This document shows, piece after piece, positions 18,605 through 26,316 of a DNA stretch of 64,000 nucleotides. The position numbers and the translations under genes were made by a program. Position 1 is the stretch's first letter; every line of letters begins with the position of its first letter. The stretch lies in assembly GCF_965227785.1 (NCBI RefSeq), contig NZ_OZ245785.1, positions 3,162,001 to 3,226,000 of the forward strand, read 5' to 3'. A model generated the notes under the pieces. It was given only the letters and a program-made list of their open reading frames with translations, did no database searches and had not been told where the DNA came from. This DNA is from Gracilimonas sp965227785 (GTDB lineage Bacteria; Bacteroidota; Rhodothermia; Balneolales; Balneolaceae).

Positions 18605-19351
18605 ATGGTAGGTATTGAAACCTCACAACATGTAAAACTCAGCTATGAGCCGGCCGGAGTGGGAGAACGAATCCTGGCTTTTTTCCTGGACGCTTTTTTT
18701 ATCGGGATATATTACCTGGTGGTGATATGGATTTGGGGGTATGTAAATGATATCGGCCCTTCATCGGCCGGCAGTTTTGAGGATTCCATATGGGTGCTCT
18801 ATATCGTTCTTGTAATCCCGCTGATGCTCTATCACCTGGTATCAGAATTGGTTTCCAACGGTTACAGTCTGGGGAAAAAGATAGTAGGAATCCGGGTGGT
18901 TAAAATTGACGGCACACGTGCCAACCTTGGAGGGTATCTGGTTCGGTGGATGTTTCGGCTGGTGGAAATTTCTATGACCAGTGGTGTGCTCGCTTTTGTG
19001 GCTATACTGCTAAATGGAAAGGGGCAAAGAATCGGGGACATTTTAGGCAAGACCTGCGTAATCAAAGAACGCAAAAAAGTGAACCTGGATAATACACTGT
19101 ACTCCAAAGTAGCTGATGCTTACGAACCCCGGTTTCAGCAGGTAGCTGAACTTACAGATAATGACATCCGCATTATCCGGGAAGTACTCGATTCCCGCTC
19201 CCATTACGATTACGACAACTGGTTCCTGATGCTTCAGAAAACCCGTAAGAAAATTGAAGATCGTTTGGGAGTGGGAGATCATGGCATGAGCGGGGATGAA
19301 TTCCTGAAGACAGTCATTAAAGATTACAACGCCATTCATGGGAAGGGGTGA
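18605..19351 (+). CDS. RDD-family membrane protein
   Basis: A 248-residue protein. The RDD domain covers about 15-155 with three membrane helices and the motif RILAFFLDAFF near 19-29, SLGKKIVGIRVV near 88, and RIGDILGKT near 140. A soluble tail of ~95 residues follows (DNDIRIIREVLDSRSHYD), which may be the contact to a partner. It is divergent to the SpoIIM-like gene and probably belongs to the same functional module, since RDD, SpoIIM, DUF4129, DUF4350, MoxR and DUF58 genes co-occur. The function of RDD proteins is variable; some are linked to Na+/H+ exchange. Confidence 0.87.
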   Translation: MVGIETSQHVKLSYEPAGVGERILAFFLDAFFIGIYYLVVIWIWGYVNDIGPSSAGSFEDSIWVLYIVLVIPLMLYHLVSELVSNGYSLGKKIVGIRVVKIDGTRANLGGYLVRWMFRLVEISMTSGVLAFVAILLNGKGQRIGDILGKTCVIKERKKVNLDNTLYSKVADAYEPRFQQVAELTDNDIRIIREVLDSRSHYDYDNWFLMLQKTRKKIEDRLGVGDHGMSGDEFLKTVIKDYNAIHGKG

Positions 19352-19426
19352 CGGATCCTTTACAGACAATTTATGAAACACGGATGAGGCGGGTGGTGCT
19401 GATGATCACTGATTAGTAAAATAAAT

Positions 19427-19511
19427 AATCCTGCCAATCCGGGAAATCCCACAAGTCAATGTTCAAAACTATAAACCTTGATTTACCTGATTAAAGGATT
19501 TCCGGGATTAC
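19427..19511. repeat. Dispersed repeat flanking the LytM gene, copy 1
   Basis: An ~85 bp non-coding unit. Its centre (GTTCAAAACTATAAACCTTG and the following ~30 bp up to TTAAAGGATTTCCGG) reappears with few changes at 20105-20188, on the other side of the LytM gene. The ends are imperfect inverted repeats (AATCCGGGAAATCC against GGATTTCCGGGATT), so the unit can fold into a long hairpin. Confidence 0.7.
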
Positions 19512-19590
19512 ACCTTCAGCTCAAGTTTGATTGTTACTGATATATTTCGCTATTTCAGAAAATCATTCTATTTAAATCAGGGGTCTAATC

Positions 19591-20076
19591 ATGAAAATTG
19601 CTACTATACTTACACTGCTACTTACACTTTTTAGTTTTGATTCGCCGGTTGTAGAATCAGCTAATGACGGGAGTGTTTCCTTCATCAACCCGCTGAAGGA
19701 TAAAGCGGTTGTACTTTCGAACTTTGGAATGCGTACTCATCCTATTCTTCAAGCACAAAAAATGCACAAAGGAATCGACTTCAAAGTTAGTGAAGGAGAT
19801 AAGGTTCACGCTTCTGAAAAAGGTATCGTACTGTTTGCCGGCGAGAAAGATAAGTTCGGTAACTTTGTTATGGTACAGCATCCAGGTGGGTTTGTAACCC
19901 GTTATGCTCATTTAAGCAGTATTAAAAATGAGCTTTCCGATGGATCTAAAGTAGATAAAGGTCAAGTGTTGGGTTCAGCCGGAAAGTCCGGACAGACAAC
20001 AGGGCCGGTACTTCATTTCGAGATTTTACTGGATGGCGAGCCTCAAGATCCTCTAAAATACCTTTCATACGATTGA
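19591..20076 (+). CDS. LytM/M23-type protein, catalytic motif degenerate
   Basis: A 161-residue secreted protein: signal peptide (about 1-24) and one M23 domain. Zn ligands and active-site positions seen: HKGIDF (His and Asp) near 68-73, TRYAHLS near 107, and the last motif TGPVLHFEI near 137. In active LytM enzymes the last motif is HxH; here the first histidine is valine, as in regulators of the NlpD/EnvC type. It may therefore activate an amidase rather than cut peptidoglycan itself (inference). It is a short single-domain form without LysM or coiled coil. Two copies of a non-coding repeat flank the gene. Confidence 0.85.
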   Translation: MKIATILTLLLTLFSFDSPVVESANDGSVSFINPLKDKAVVLSNFGMRTHPILQAQKMHKGIDFKVSEGDKVHASEKGIVLFAGEKDKFGNFVMVQHPGGFVTRYAHLSSIKNELSDGSKVDKGQVLGSAGKSGQTTGPVLHFEILLDGEPQDPLKYLSYD

Positions 20077-20104
20077 TGCCATTCTTTAGAGATTAACTGC
20101 CAAA

Positions 20105-20188
20105 CATCCTGCCTTTCCTAAGAATCCTTAGAATCATGGTTCAAAAATAAGAACCTTGATTTGCTTGATTAAAGGATTTCCGGAATAA
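20105..20188. repeat. Dispersed repeat flanking the LytM gene, copy 2
   Basis: Second copy of the unit at 19427-19511, in the same orientation. The region from GGTTCAAAAATAAGAACC through TTAAAGGATTTCCGG matches copy 1 with scattered substitutions, and GGTTC/GAACC forms a local hairpin. With copy 1 it brackets the LytM gene, but no transposase or target duplication is visible. Confidence 0.65.
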
Positions 20189-20283
20189 AGCTTTTTATAC
20201 TGTTTAGTTTAAAAAACCGGCAACCCATCATAATTTAAGGCGTATATTCTCCAGCTAATTAATCAAGTCTGTCAAATTTATTT

Positions 20284-21723
20284 ATGCGTCAATTCTTTCT
20301 ACCTGTTCAGTTCGGGATCGTACTTTTAAGTTTATCAATTACAGCCGGAGCATCTGCCCAAACATCCGATACCCTTTTCTTTTCTTTAGATATGAGCGAA
20401 CCGATATCAGCTGGATGGTTTGAACCGGGATCTGAAACGATTGGTATTCGAGGTGACCAATCTCCGTTAAGCTGGGGAACTACTTATCCGGCTTTTGATA
20501 ATGACAAGGACGGAGTGTATGAAGCAGCCGTGCCTTTTAACCTCAATGCTGACAGTCTGTTGATATCCTTCAAAATAAAAGTGGATGGGATGGATAATCC
20601 GGATGATGGCTGGCAAGCGGGTCGGAATCATGATGTAACCGTTTATAAGGGAGAGCAGAATAAAATTGCGTTAGCGTGGGAAGATCAACCTCCACAACCA
20701 CCGGTCACGATAACCGGGAACGTAGAGATTGTCAGGGATTTTAAAGGTGAAAACCTGTTACCGCGGGATTTATTTATTTACCTGCCTCCGGGCTATCAGG
20801 AAAGTGAGCGACGATATCCGGTGTTGTATATGCATGACGGTCGGGCGTTGTTTGATGCTTCTGAAATCGGACAGGAATGGAAAGTTGATGAAGCCGCAGA
20901 AGAGCTAATTAGATCCGGTGAAATCGAGCCGATAATTATTGTGGGTATTGGAAATACGCAAGACCGCATTGATGAATATACCCCCAGTGAGCAGGTGTGG
21001 AAGCACGAATTACATCGTATTTCATCTACCGTAGCATCTTCAATTTCCGGGGTATATGCTGGCGACTTCATGAATACAGAAGGAGATACCATTCGGTTCA
21101 AGACAAAAGAAGACACCTTATTTGTGATGATTCCCGGTGGAGATTATTGGCAGCCCCTTGCCCCGAAAACCAAACACAGCTTTTACCTTCCGCAGGCTGG
21201 TATTACGTTTAACTTTGAGGTGTCTGGAGGGAAGGCGGAAAAAATCATTGCGACCAAACCTTCAATGGGTGGTAAGGGAGATGTGTATGGTATGTTCATT
21301 CTGAACAAGGTGAAACCATTTATAGATCAGAACTTCCGAACCAAGAAGGGAAAAGAGTTTACCACCTTAGGGGGTTCTTCTCTGGGTGGATTGATATCAC
21401 TATATCTTGGGCTTGAATATCCGGATGTATTCGGCAAGCTGCTGGTAGTTTCTCCTTCTGTTTGGTGGGATGGCAGAATGATCATCGATGAGGTCAATCA
21501 ATTACCGGGTTCTTCGGGTCAGCATATCTGGCTGGATATGGGAACTGCAGAAGGAGAAGGGGCTGTAGAAAATGCTGAAGCTCTGCAACAGGCTTTGGTA
21601 AGAAAGGGATGGACAGGACAGAATCTAAACTTTATAATCGAAAAAGGAGCTGCTCACAACGAGCGGGCTTGGGCGAAACGGGTGCCGGATATGCTTCGGT
21701 TTTTATTTGCTACAGAAAATTGA
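20284..21723 (+). CDS. Secreted esterase (Esterase D/enterochelin-esterase type) with inserted domain
   Basis: A 479-residue secreted alpha/beta hydrolase. Signal peptide about 1-25; an N-terminal CBM20/starch-binding-like beta domain about 30-135; then the esterase fold with YMHDGRALFD near 180, the nucleophile in GGSSLGGLISL near 365, and the histidine in AAHNERAW near 460. Between TPSEQVW (near 240) and MGGKGD (near 335) lies an extra ~90 residues beginning ISGVYAGDF, resembling DUF3471, a small beta domain usually found behind beta-lactamase-like enzymes. The substrate is unknown (carbohydrate esters or siderophore-like esters are both possible). No transporter or polysaccharide genes are adjacent. 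Confidence 0.8.
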   Translation: MRQFFLPVQFGIVLLSLSITAGASAQTSDTLFFSLDMSEPISAGWFEPGSETIGIRGDQSPLSWGTTYPAFDNDKDGVYEAAVPFNLNADSLLISFKIKVDGMDNPDDGWQAGRNHDVTVYKGEQNKIALAWEDQPPQPPVTITGNVEIVRDFKGENLLPRDLFIYLPPGYQESERRYPVLYMHDGRALFDASEIGQEWKVDEAAEELIRSGEIEPIIIVGIGNTQDRIDEYTPSEQVWKHELHRISSTVASSISGVYAGDFMNTEGDTIRFKTKEDTLFVMIPGGDYWQPLAPKTKHSFYLPQAGITFNFEVSGGKAEKIIATKPSMGGKGDVYGMFILNKVKPFIDQNFRTKKGKEFTTLGGSSLGGLISLYLGLEYPDVFGKLLVVSPSVWWDGRMIIDEVNQLPGSSGQHIWLDMGTAEGEGAVENAEALQQALVRKGWTGQNLNFIIEKGAAHNERAWAKRVPDMLRFLFATEN

Positions 21724-21736
21724 GTTTGATTCAATT

Positions 21737-22642
21737 TCAGACAAAAAACCGATCTATAAAAACAGCAATCCATACAAGAGGGAGGTAGGCAATGGAAGCA
21801 AACATCATCTTCTTGGCATTGGCTTTCGTACGGTCCATCCCAAACTTGATGGTATAGAAAAGAAATCCAAGCGCGAATATCAGACCTGCTACCAGAAAAA
21901 TTATGCCCGAAATATCAAACTGATACAAAGCAAACGTAACCGGAAAGAGGGAAAGGGTACAAATCAATGACCAGAACACGGTTTTGTAACCTTTTTCATC
22001 TTTGCGGGGCAACATCTTTAATCCGGCGCTGGAATAATCGTCTTTACACAACCATGCAATGGACAGAACGTGGGGAACTTGCCAGAAGAACATAATCCCA
22101 AAGAGCAGCCACATCCCCGGCTCGGCAATGTTGCCGGTAGCAGCAGCCCATCCGCCAACGGGAGGCAGGGCTCCCGGAACAGCGCCAATGGCAATGTTGA
22201 TAGGAGAAACTTTTTTCATCGGGGTATAAACACCGAGGTAAATCAATGTCGTTACAAAGGATACGGCTCCGGCTACCGGATTAACCAAAAGAATCAGGTA
22301 TAATAAACCCGAAAAAATGAGGCTTAGGGAAAAGATCATCCCACTTTTAGAATCGATGCGCTGGTCGGGAAGCGGACGCTTGGATGTACGCTTCATCAAT
22401 CCGTCGGATGCTCGTTCAATAAATTGATTATGGGCACCCGTTCCGGCAGCAATCAGATAAGTTCCTATCAATGCGTGAATAAGGGTTACAAAATTGATGT
22501 TAGCCCCACTGCCGAGGATAAACCCTACCAGCATACTCACCAACACCGACATAGTAATGCCCGGCTTGGTTAGTTGGTAATAATCGGTAATAACATCCGT
22601 AAAAGATCTCTTGATGAGAATGTTATCTTCGGCTGAATTCAT
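21737..22642 (-). CDS. ctaB: Protoheme IX farnesyltransferase (heme O synthase)
   Basis: UbiA-family prenyltransferase converting heme B to heme O for terminal oxidases; an integral membrane protein with about nine helices. The prenyl-diphosphate/Mg2+ motif is NQFIERASDGLMKRTSKRPL (N-terminal third); the first aspartate of the classical DxxxD is glutamate here. The ATG at 22642 gives 301 residues and is preferred to an upstream TTG at 22684, which would push the start closer to the divergent ctaA. The gene is divergent to ctaA across 81 bp, so the pair supplies heme A for an aa3-type oxidase encoded elsewhere. Confidence 0.93.
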   Translation of the reverse strand: MNSAEDNILIKRSFTDVITDYYQLTKPGITMSVLVSMLVGFILGSGANINFVTLIHALIGTYLIAAGTGAHNQFIERASDGLMKRTSKRPLPDQRIDSKSGMIFSLSLIFSGLLYLILLVNPVAGAVSFVTTLIYLGVYTPMKKVSPINIAIGAVPGALPPVGGWAAATGNIAEPGMWLLFGIMFFWQVPHVLSIAWLCKDDYSSAGLKMLPRKDEKGYKTVFWSLICTLSLFPVTFALYQFDISGIIFLVAGLIFALGFLFYTIKFGMDRTKANAKKMMFASIAYLPLVWIAVFIDRFFV

Positions 22643-22723
22643 GTAAATTTGATAGGTCGAAATAAATACGTTTACAGACACCAAATTTAAATATTATTCC
22701 TCATACTTCACAGTCTTTCAGCT

Positions 22724-23662
22724 ATGAAATTGAACGCTTTCCAGAAAACAGCAATAACAACCGTTGCAGCTACTTTATTCCTGATTTTAGTGGGAGGTTT
22801 AGTGCGAGCTGCAGGTGCAGGACTCGGTTGCCCTGACTGGCCTAAATGCTTTGGTATGTGGATACCTCCCACGAGTTTAGCGGAGCTGCCGGCGGGGTTT
22901 GATGAATCACAGTTTAATGTGTGGAAGACCTGGATTGAGTATGTAAACCGGTTGGTAGGAGTAGTCATCGGATTACTGATTACGGCTACGTGCGTGCTTT
23001 CCATTAGATATCGAAAAGAGAAACCCACCGTTTTTTACAGTTCCGTCACTGCTTTTGTGCTTGTACTGTTTCAGGGATGGTTAGGTGGAGTAGTAGTGAA
23101 AACCGGACTGCATGCAGGGATGATTACGGCGCATATGTTGGTGGCAATGGTGATTGTAACGGTACTGCTTTACGCAACATTTGAAGCTACAAGTGATCTG
23201 TTTAAGATCAGAATGGAGGAAAGTTTCCGAAAGAAAATGATGTGGACAGTTTGGATATTACTTGGCTTAACTATCATTCAACTCATACTTGGAACGCAGG
23301 TTCGGGAAGCTATCGATGTAATTAAAAACGCTTCGGTTGTACCACCACGGGGAACCTGGCTTGAAAATATGGAAGGGGTTTTCCCCATACACCGAAGTTT
23401 CTCATGGTTGCTGGTGATAGCTGCCGGGTGGATGTTTTATCTGATGAGAAAAGAAAATGCCGAAGGATGGGTGAGAAAGCTTGGCAACCTGAATGTTCTG
23501 TTGGTCTTTCTACAAGTATTAGTTGGCATAGGTCTCAACTATTTGGCAATGCCCCGCGTGTTACAGGTGCTACATTTGGTGGGAGTCGCAATTATGGTCT
23601 GCACACAGTTTCTGATGATTTTAGTACTTAGAAGAGAGGAAGTTGTGACCAGTGAACACTGA
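22724..23662 (+). CDS. ctaA: Heme A synthase (COX15/CtaA)
   Basis: Converts heme O to heme A; an integral membrane protein of 312 residues with about eight helices. Motifs: LVRAAGAGLGCPDWPKC near 28-44, EYVNRLVG near 72, the heme-ligand histidines in HAGMITAHML near 128-137, IHRSFSW near 224, and LQVLHLVG near 287. It is divergent to ctaB, which makes its substrate, and ends 53 bp before a convergent MerR gene. No terminator-like hairpin is evident between them. Confidence 0.92.
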   Translation: MKLNAFQKTAITTVAATLFLILVGGLVRAAGAGLGCPDWPKCFGMWIPPTSLAELPAGFDESQFNVWKTWIEYVNRLVGVVIGLLITATCVLSIRYRKEKPTVFYSSVTAFVLVLFQGWLGGVVVKTGLHAGMITAHMLVAMVIVTVLLYATFEATSDLFKIRMEESFRKKMMWTVWILLGLTIIQLILGTQVREAIDVIKNASVVPPRGTWLENMEGVFPIHRSFSWLLVIAAGWMFYLMRKENAEGWVRKLGNLNVLLVFLQVLVGIGLNYLAMPRVLQVLHLVGVAIMVCTQFLMILVLRREEVVTSEH

Positions 23663-23715
23663 TCAACGATTAACGAAATGAGAATTGGAATTTGAGACTT
23701 TGAATTTAACCCTTA

Positions 23716-24036
23716 TTACAATCTCTCAAGTAAATCATTCAGGAAAACCTTGACCTCATTCAAGTCCTTTCTGGCTTCGGCACTGAGCGGTGGGACGTCT
23801 TTAATTTCACCGTCACGTAAAATTTCCTGAACACCTTCGGAACTGTATTTTTTGTCGTGCAGCAGTTCTTTGATCTTGAAGATGAGTGCCAGTTCCTGCT
23901 CTTTATACACTCTGTTTCCGGCGCTGTTTTTCTTCGGGCTCAGCTCCGTGTAAGTCTTTTCCCAGTTTCGTAATACGTGGGGCTCAAGTCCGGTTAGCTT
24001 ACTGACTTCTCCCATTGAGTAATACAATTTTTTCAT
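23716..24036 (-). CDS. MerR-family transcriptional regulator (short)
   Basis: A 106-residue protein that is essentially one winged helix-turn-helix of the MerR type: YYSMGEVSKLTGLEPHVLRNWEKTY near 5-30, then NRVYKEQELALIFKIKELL. No effector-binding domain or metal-binding cysteines follow; the C-terminal ~35 residues look like a short dimerisation helix. Such minimal MerR proteins are common in Bacteroidota-group genomes. The target is unknown. Confidence 0.88.
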   Translation of the reverse strand: MKKLYYSMGEVSKLTGLEPHVLRNWEKTYTELSPKKNSAGNRVYKEQELALIFKIKELLHDKKYSSEGVQEILRDGEIKDVPPLSAEARKDLNEVKVFLNDLLERL

Positions 24037-24116
24037 AGCAGACAGAAAGTGTATTTTAGAACGTTTTTAATGGCGTGAAAGTAAACCATTTCTGAACATA
24101 TATAAAAGAATACATT

Positions 24117-25067
24117 TTGGAAGATACACCTTCACAGACAAATATCGACATCAGTATCGTGGTTCCTGTTTATAATGAAGAGGAATCATTGCCTGAATTG
24201 GAAAAGGCAATTAACAAAGCGTTATCGACTGACTACAGCTATGAAATAATTTTTGTTGATGACGGCTCATCAGATACATCCTGGCAGCAGGTTCTGGCGA
24301 TGGGGGCTGAGAAAGATTTCGTTCATGGAATTGCACTCAGCCATAATTACGGAAAGAGTGTAGCCCTGCAGGCCGGTTTTGAGAAAGCAAAGGGGAGGTA
24401 TGTGGTAACCATGGATGCTGATCTTCAGGACGACCCAAATGAAGTACCCGAGATGGTGCAGATGCTTAAAGACGGATATGATCTGGTGAGTGGCTGGAAA
24501 AAAGAGCGCCACGATCCTATTTCAAAAACCATACCCTCCAAGTTCTTCAATTTTGTTACCCGGAAAGTTGCCGGGATTGAATTGCATGATTTCAACTGTG
24601 GTCTGAAAGCGTATCGATCAGAAGTAGTTAAGAATATTTACCTGTATGGTGAATTACACAGGTATATTCCCATGCTGGCAAAACGGGAAGGATACACCCG
24701 GATTGCGGAGAAAGTAGTTACTCATCATCCCCGCAAGTATGGAAAAACTAAGTTCGGGTTTTCCCGCTTTATGAATGGGTTTCTTGACTTGGTGACAATT
24801 ACTTTTGTTCAGCGGTATTTACAGAAGCCGATGCACTTTTTTGGAACGGTGGGTGTGCTGTTGCTCTTCGCAGGAGGTGGTATAAACCTGTATATGGCAA
24901 TGCTTAAGTTTGTATATGGGCAGGGTATTGGAGACCGTCCGCTCTTATTTCTCGGAATTTTGCTGATGGTGGTTGGGGTGCAATTTTTCTCAACCGGTTT
25001 ATTGGGTGAAATGATTAACAAAAACAACGTAAAAGATCAGAAACCCCGGATAAGAGAAATTATTTAA
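24117..25067 (+). CDS. GT2 polyprenyl-phosphate glycosyltransferase (DPM/GtrB-like)
   Basis: A 316-residue membrane glycosyltransferase that moves a sugar from a nucleotide donor to a polyprenyl phosphate at the inner membrane. The GT-A domain opens with ISIVVPVYNEEESL and has DDGSSD, the DxD-type TMDADLQDDP near 100-109, and the conserved FNCGLKAYR. Two membrane helices follow near 237-262 and 275-300. There is no ATG near the N-terminus; the start is TTG at 24117, since the frame is closed by a stop at 24093. The sugar cannot be read. It may feed O-antigen or glycoprotein modification. Confidence 0.88.
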   Translation: MEDTPSQTNIDISIVVPVYNEEESLPELEKAINKALSTDYSYEIIFVDDGSSDTSWQQVLAMGAEKDFVHGIALSHNYGKSVALQAGFEKAKGRYVVTMDADLQDDPNEVPEMVQMLKDGYDLVSGWKKERHDPISKTIPSKFFNFVTRKVAGIELHDFNCGLKAYRSEVVKNIYLYGELHRYIPMLAKREGYTRIAEKVVTHHPRKYGKTKFGFSRFMNGFLDLVTITFVQRYLQKPMHFFGTVGVLLLFAGGGINLYMAMLKFVYGQGIGDRPLLFLGILLMVVGVQFFSTGLLGEMINKNNVKDQKPRIREII

Positions 25068-25131
25068 CGGGTATAATTAACAAATCTATAAAGCGTTTAT
25101 ATTGTGTTCCGAAACTTAAATCAACACAACT

Positions 25132-25539
25132 ATGAACCTTAAGGCCAACCTTCTCATCGTTTCAGCTTTTCTACTGTTTTTTATTTCCGGGTGTGACGGC
25201 AGCATCTTTGACTCCAATAAAGACGTTCAAATCCGTATTCAAAACTCATCCGAGTTCACCCTCGAAAACATCCGGGTTTCATTTCCTGATGAAGAAGTGA
25301 GTTATGGTACATTAGATCCTGCCCGTAGCAGCGATTACCGAAAGGTGAGTAAAGCCTATCGTTATGCCTACATCGAATCTGAGATAGACGGGGAGAAAGC
25401 GGTACTGCAACCAATCGATTACGTGGGAGAGGATTTTCTTGAGGAAGGTAAATACACCTACCGACTCTATGTAACCGGAGAATCGAGCCAGGGCGAACCC
25501 ATTCGGTATTATCTGGGGTTAGAGCTCAAAAAAGACTGA
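25132..25539 (+). CDS. Small lipoprotein
   Basis: A 135-residue lipoprotein: signal peptide with lipobox ISGC (Cys near 21), then a single beta-rich domain (VQIRIQNSSEFTLENIRVSFP, YRYAYIESEIDGE, YTYRLYVTG). The pattern suggests a small beta-sandwich. No named family was recognised. It stands alone, 64 bp after the GT2 gene, with a strong hairpin just behind its stop. Confidence 0.72.
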   Translation: MNLKANLLIVSAFLLFFISGCDGSIFDSNKDVQIRIQNSSEFTLENIRVSFPDEEVSYGTLDPARSSDYRKVSKAYRYAYIESEIDGEKAVLQPIDYVGEDFLEEGKYTYRLYVTGESSQGEPIRYYLGLELKKD

Positions 25540-25541
25540 CC

Positions 25542-25576
25542 AAAAAAAAGCCTTGTGAGTTTTTTCACAAGGCTTT
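25542..25576 (-). terminator. Terminator of the tRNA array (bidirectional hairpin)
   Basis: A perfect 12 bp stem, AAAGCCTTGTGA at 25547-25558 and TCACAAGGCTTT at 25565-25576. Read on the minus strand it is followed by eight T residues, the classic intrinsic terminator, placed 14 bp behind the last tRNA. On the plus strand it also stands just behind the lipoprotein stop, with a weaker T-run. Confidence 0.85.
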
Positions 25577-25589
25577 GGTGTTTTGTATG

Positions 25590-25662
25590 TACCGCGTACG
25601 GGATTTGAACCCGTGCTACCGCCGTGAAAGGGCGGCGTCCTGGACCCCTAGACGAACGCGGC
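25590..25662 (-). tRNA. tRNA-Glu(UUC), copy 2
   Basis: A full cloverleaf can be drawn on the minus strand, beginning GCCGCGTTCGTC with T-arm GGTTCAAATCC and anticodon TTC in the loop CTTTCAC. The acceptor stem begins with a G-U pair. CCA is not encoded. The sequence is identical to the copy at 25806-25878. It is the last gene of the array. Confidence 0.95.
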
Positions 25663-25721
25663 ATGAAATAAAGTCCATAAAAAAACCGTGGATGATATAT
25701 CTATCCACAGCTAATATAAAA

Positions 25722-25797
25722 GGGAGCCCGATGGGATTTGAACCCACGGCCTCTAGGGCCACAACCTAGCGCTCTAACCAACTGAGCTACGAGCTCC
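25722..25797 (-). tRNA. tRNA-His(GUG)
   Basis: Minus-strand cloverleaf with anticodon GTG in the loop TTGTGGC and T-arm GGTTCAAATCC. The extra 5' G (position -1) pairs with C73, the identity element of tRNA-His. It sits between the two identical tRNA-Glu genes. Confidence 0.95.
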
Positions 25798-25805
25798 ATT
25801 AATAG

Positions 25806-25878
25806 TACCGCGTACGGGATTTGAACCCGTGCTACCGCCGTGAAAGGGCGGCGTCCTGGACCCCTAGACGAACGCGGC
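25806..25878 (-). tRNA. tRNA-Glu(UUC), copy 1
   Basis: Identical over its whole length to the tRNA-Glu at 25590-25662, including the last base pairs of the acceptor stem. Anticodon TTC. The two copies lie on either side of tRNA-His, suggesting a local duplication. Confidence 0.95.
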
Positions 25879-25930
25879 ATTAATAAATTCAATAAGTCAA
25901 AAAAAGAGCAACTTGTGTAAACCTCTTAAG

Positions 25931-26001
25931 AGGCGACAGGCGGACTCGAACCGCCGTACGAGGTTTTGCAGACCTCTGCCTAACCACTCGGCCATGTCGC
26001 C
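25931..26001 (-). tRNA. tRNA-Cys(GCA)
   Basis: Minus-strand cloverleaf of 71 nt: acceptor GGCGACA/TGTCGCC, anticodon stem GAGGT/ACCTC with loop CTGCAAA (anticodon GCA), T-arm GGTTCGAGTCC. The discriminator is U73, as expected for cysteine. CCA is not encoded. Confidence 0.95.
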
Positions 26002-26023
26002 TTAAGCAAAAGCTAAAAGCTAG

Positions 26024-26097
26024 TACGCCCGACAGGAGTCGAACCTGTAACCTACGCCTTAGAAGGGCGTTGCTCTATCCAGTTGAGCTACGGGCGC
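26024..26097 (-). tRNA. tRNA-Arg(UCU)
   Basis: Minus-strand cloverleaf of 74 nt: acceptor GCGCCCG/CGGGCGT, anticodon stem ACGCC/GGCGT with loop CTTCTAA (anticodon TCT), T-arm GGTTCGACTCC. A20 in the D-loop region (TGGATAGAGC) fits arginine tRNAs. Confidence 0.94.
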
Positions 26098-26162
26098 TCA
26101 ACTTACAATATGTCAAAAAAACAAGATTTTCCGACCATAAAAACCGAAAAATCTTTCTTTAG

Positions 26163-26236
26163 TCGGGGAGACAAGATTTGAACTTGCGACCCTTCGCTCC
26201 CAAAGCGAATGCGCTACCGGACTGCGCCACTCCCCG
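26163..26236 (-). tRNA. tRNA-Pro(UGG)
   Basis: Minus-strand cloverleaf: acceptor CGGGGAG/CTCCCCG, anticodon stem TTCGC/GCGAA with loop TTTGGGA (anticodon TGG), T-arm AGTTCAAATCT. C1-G72 is typical of tRNA-Pro. It is the first gene of the array. Confidence 0.94.
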
Positions 26237-26316
26237 TTCTTCGAAAGACTCCAAATATAGGACTTATTTCAGACGGTTGCCAAATGAATAAATTACTTTT
26301 TTCTAAAAATTAGCAT

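Noticed and set aside
25590..26236. tRNA array as integration site of a mobile island
   Set aside because: No integrase, no partial tRNA 3'-end duplication, and the flanking genes look like ordinary chromosome.
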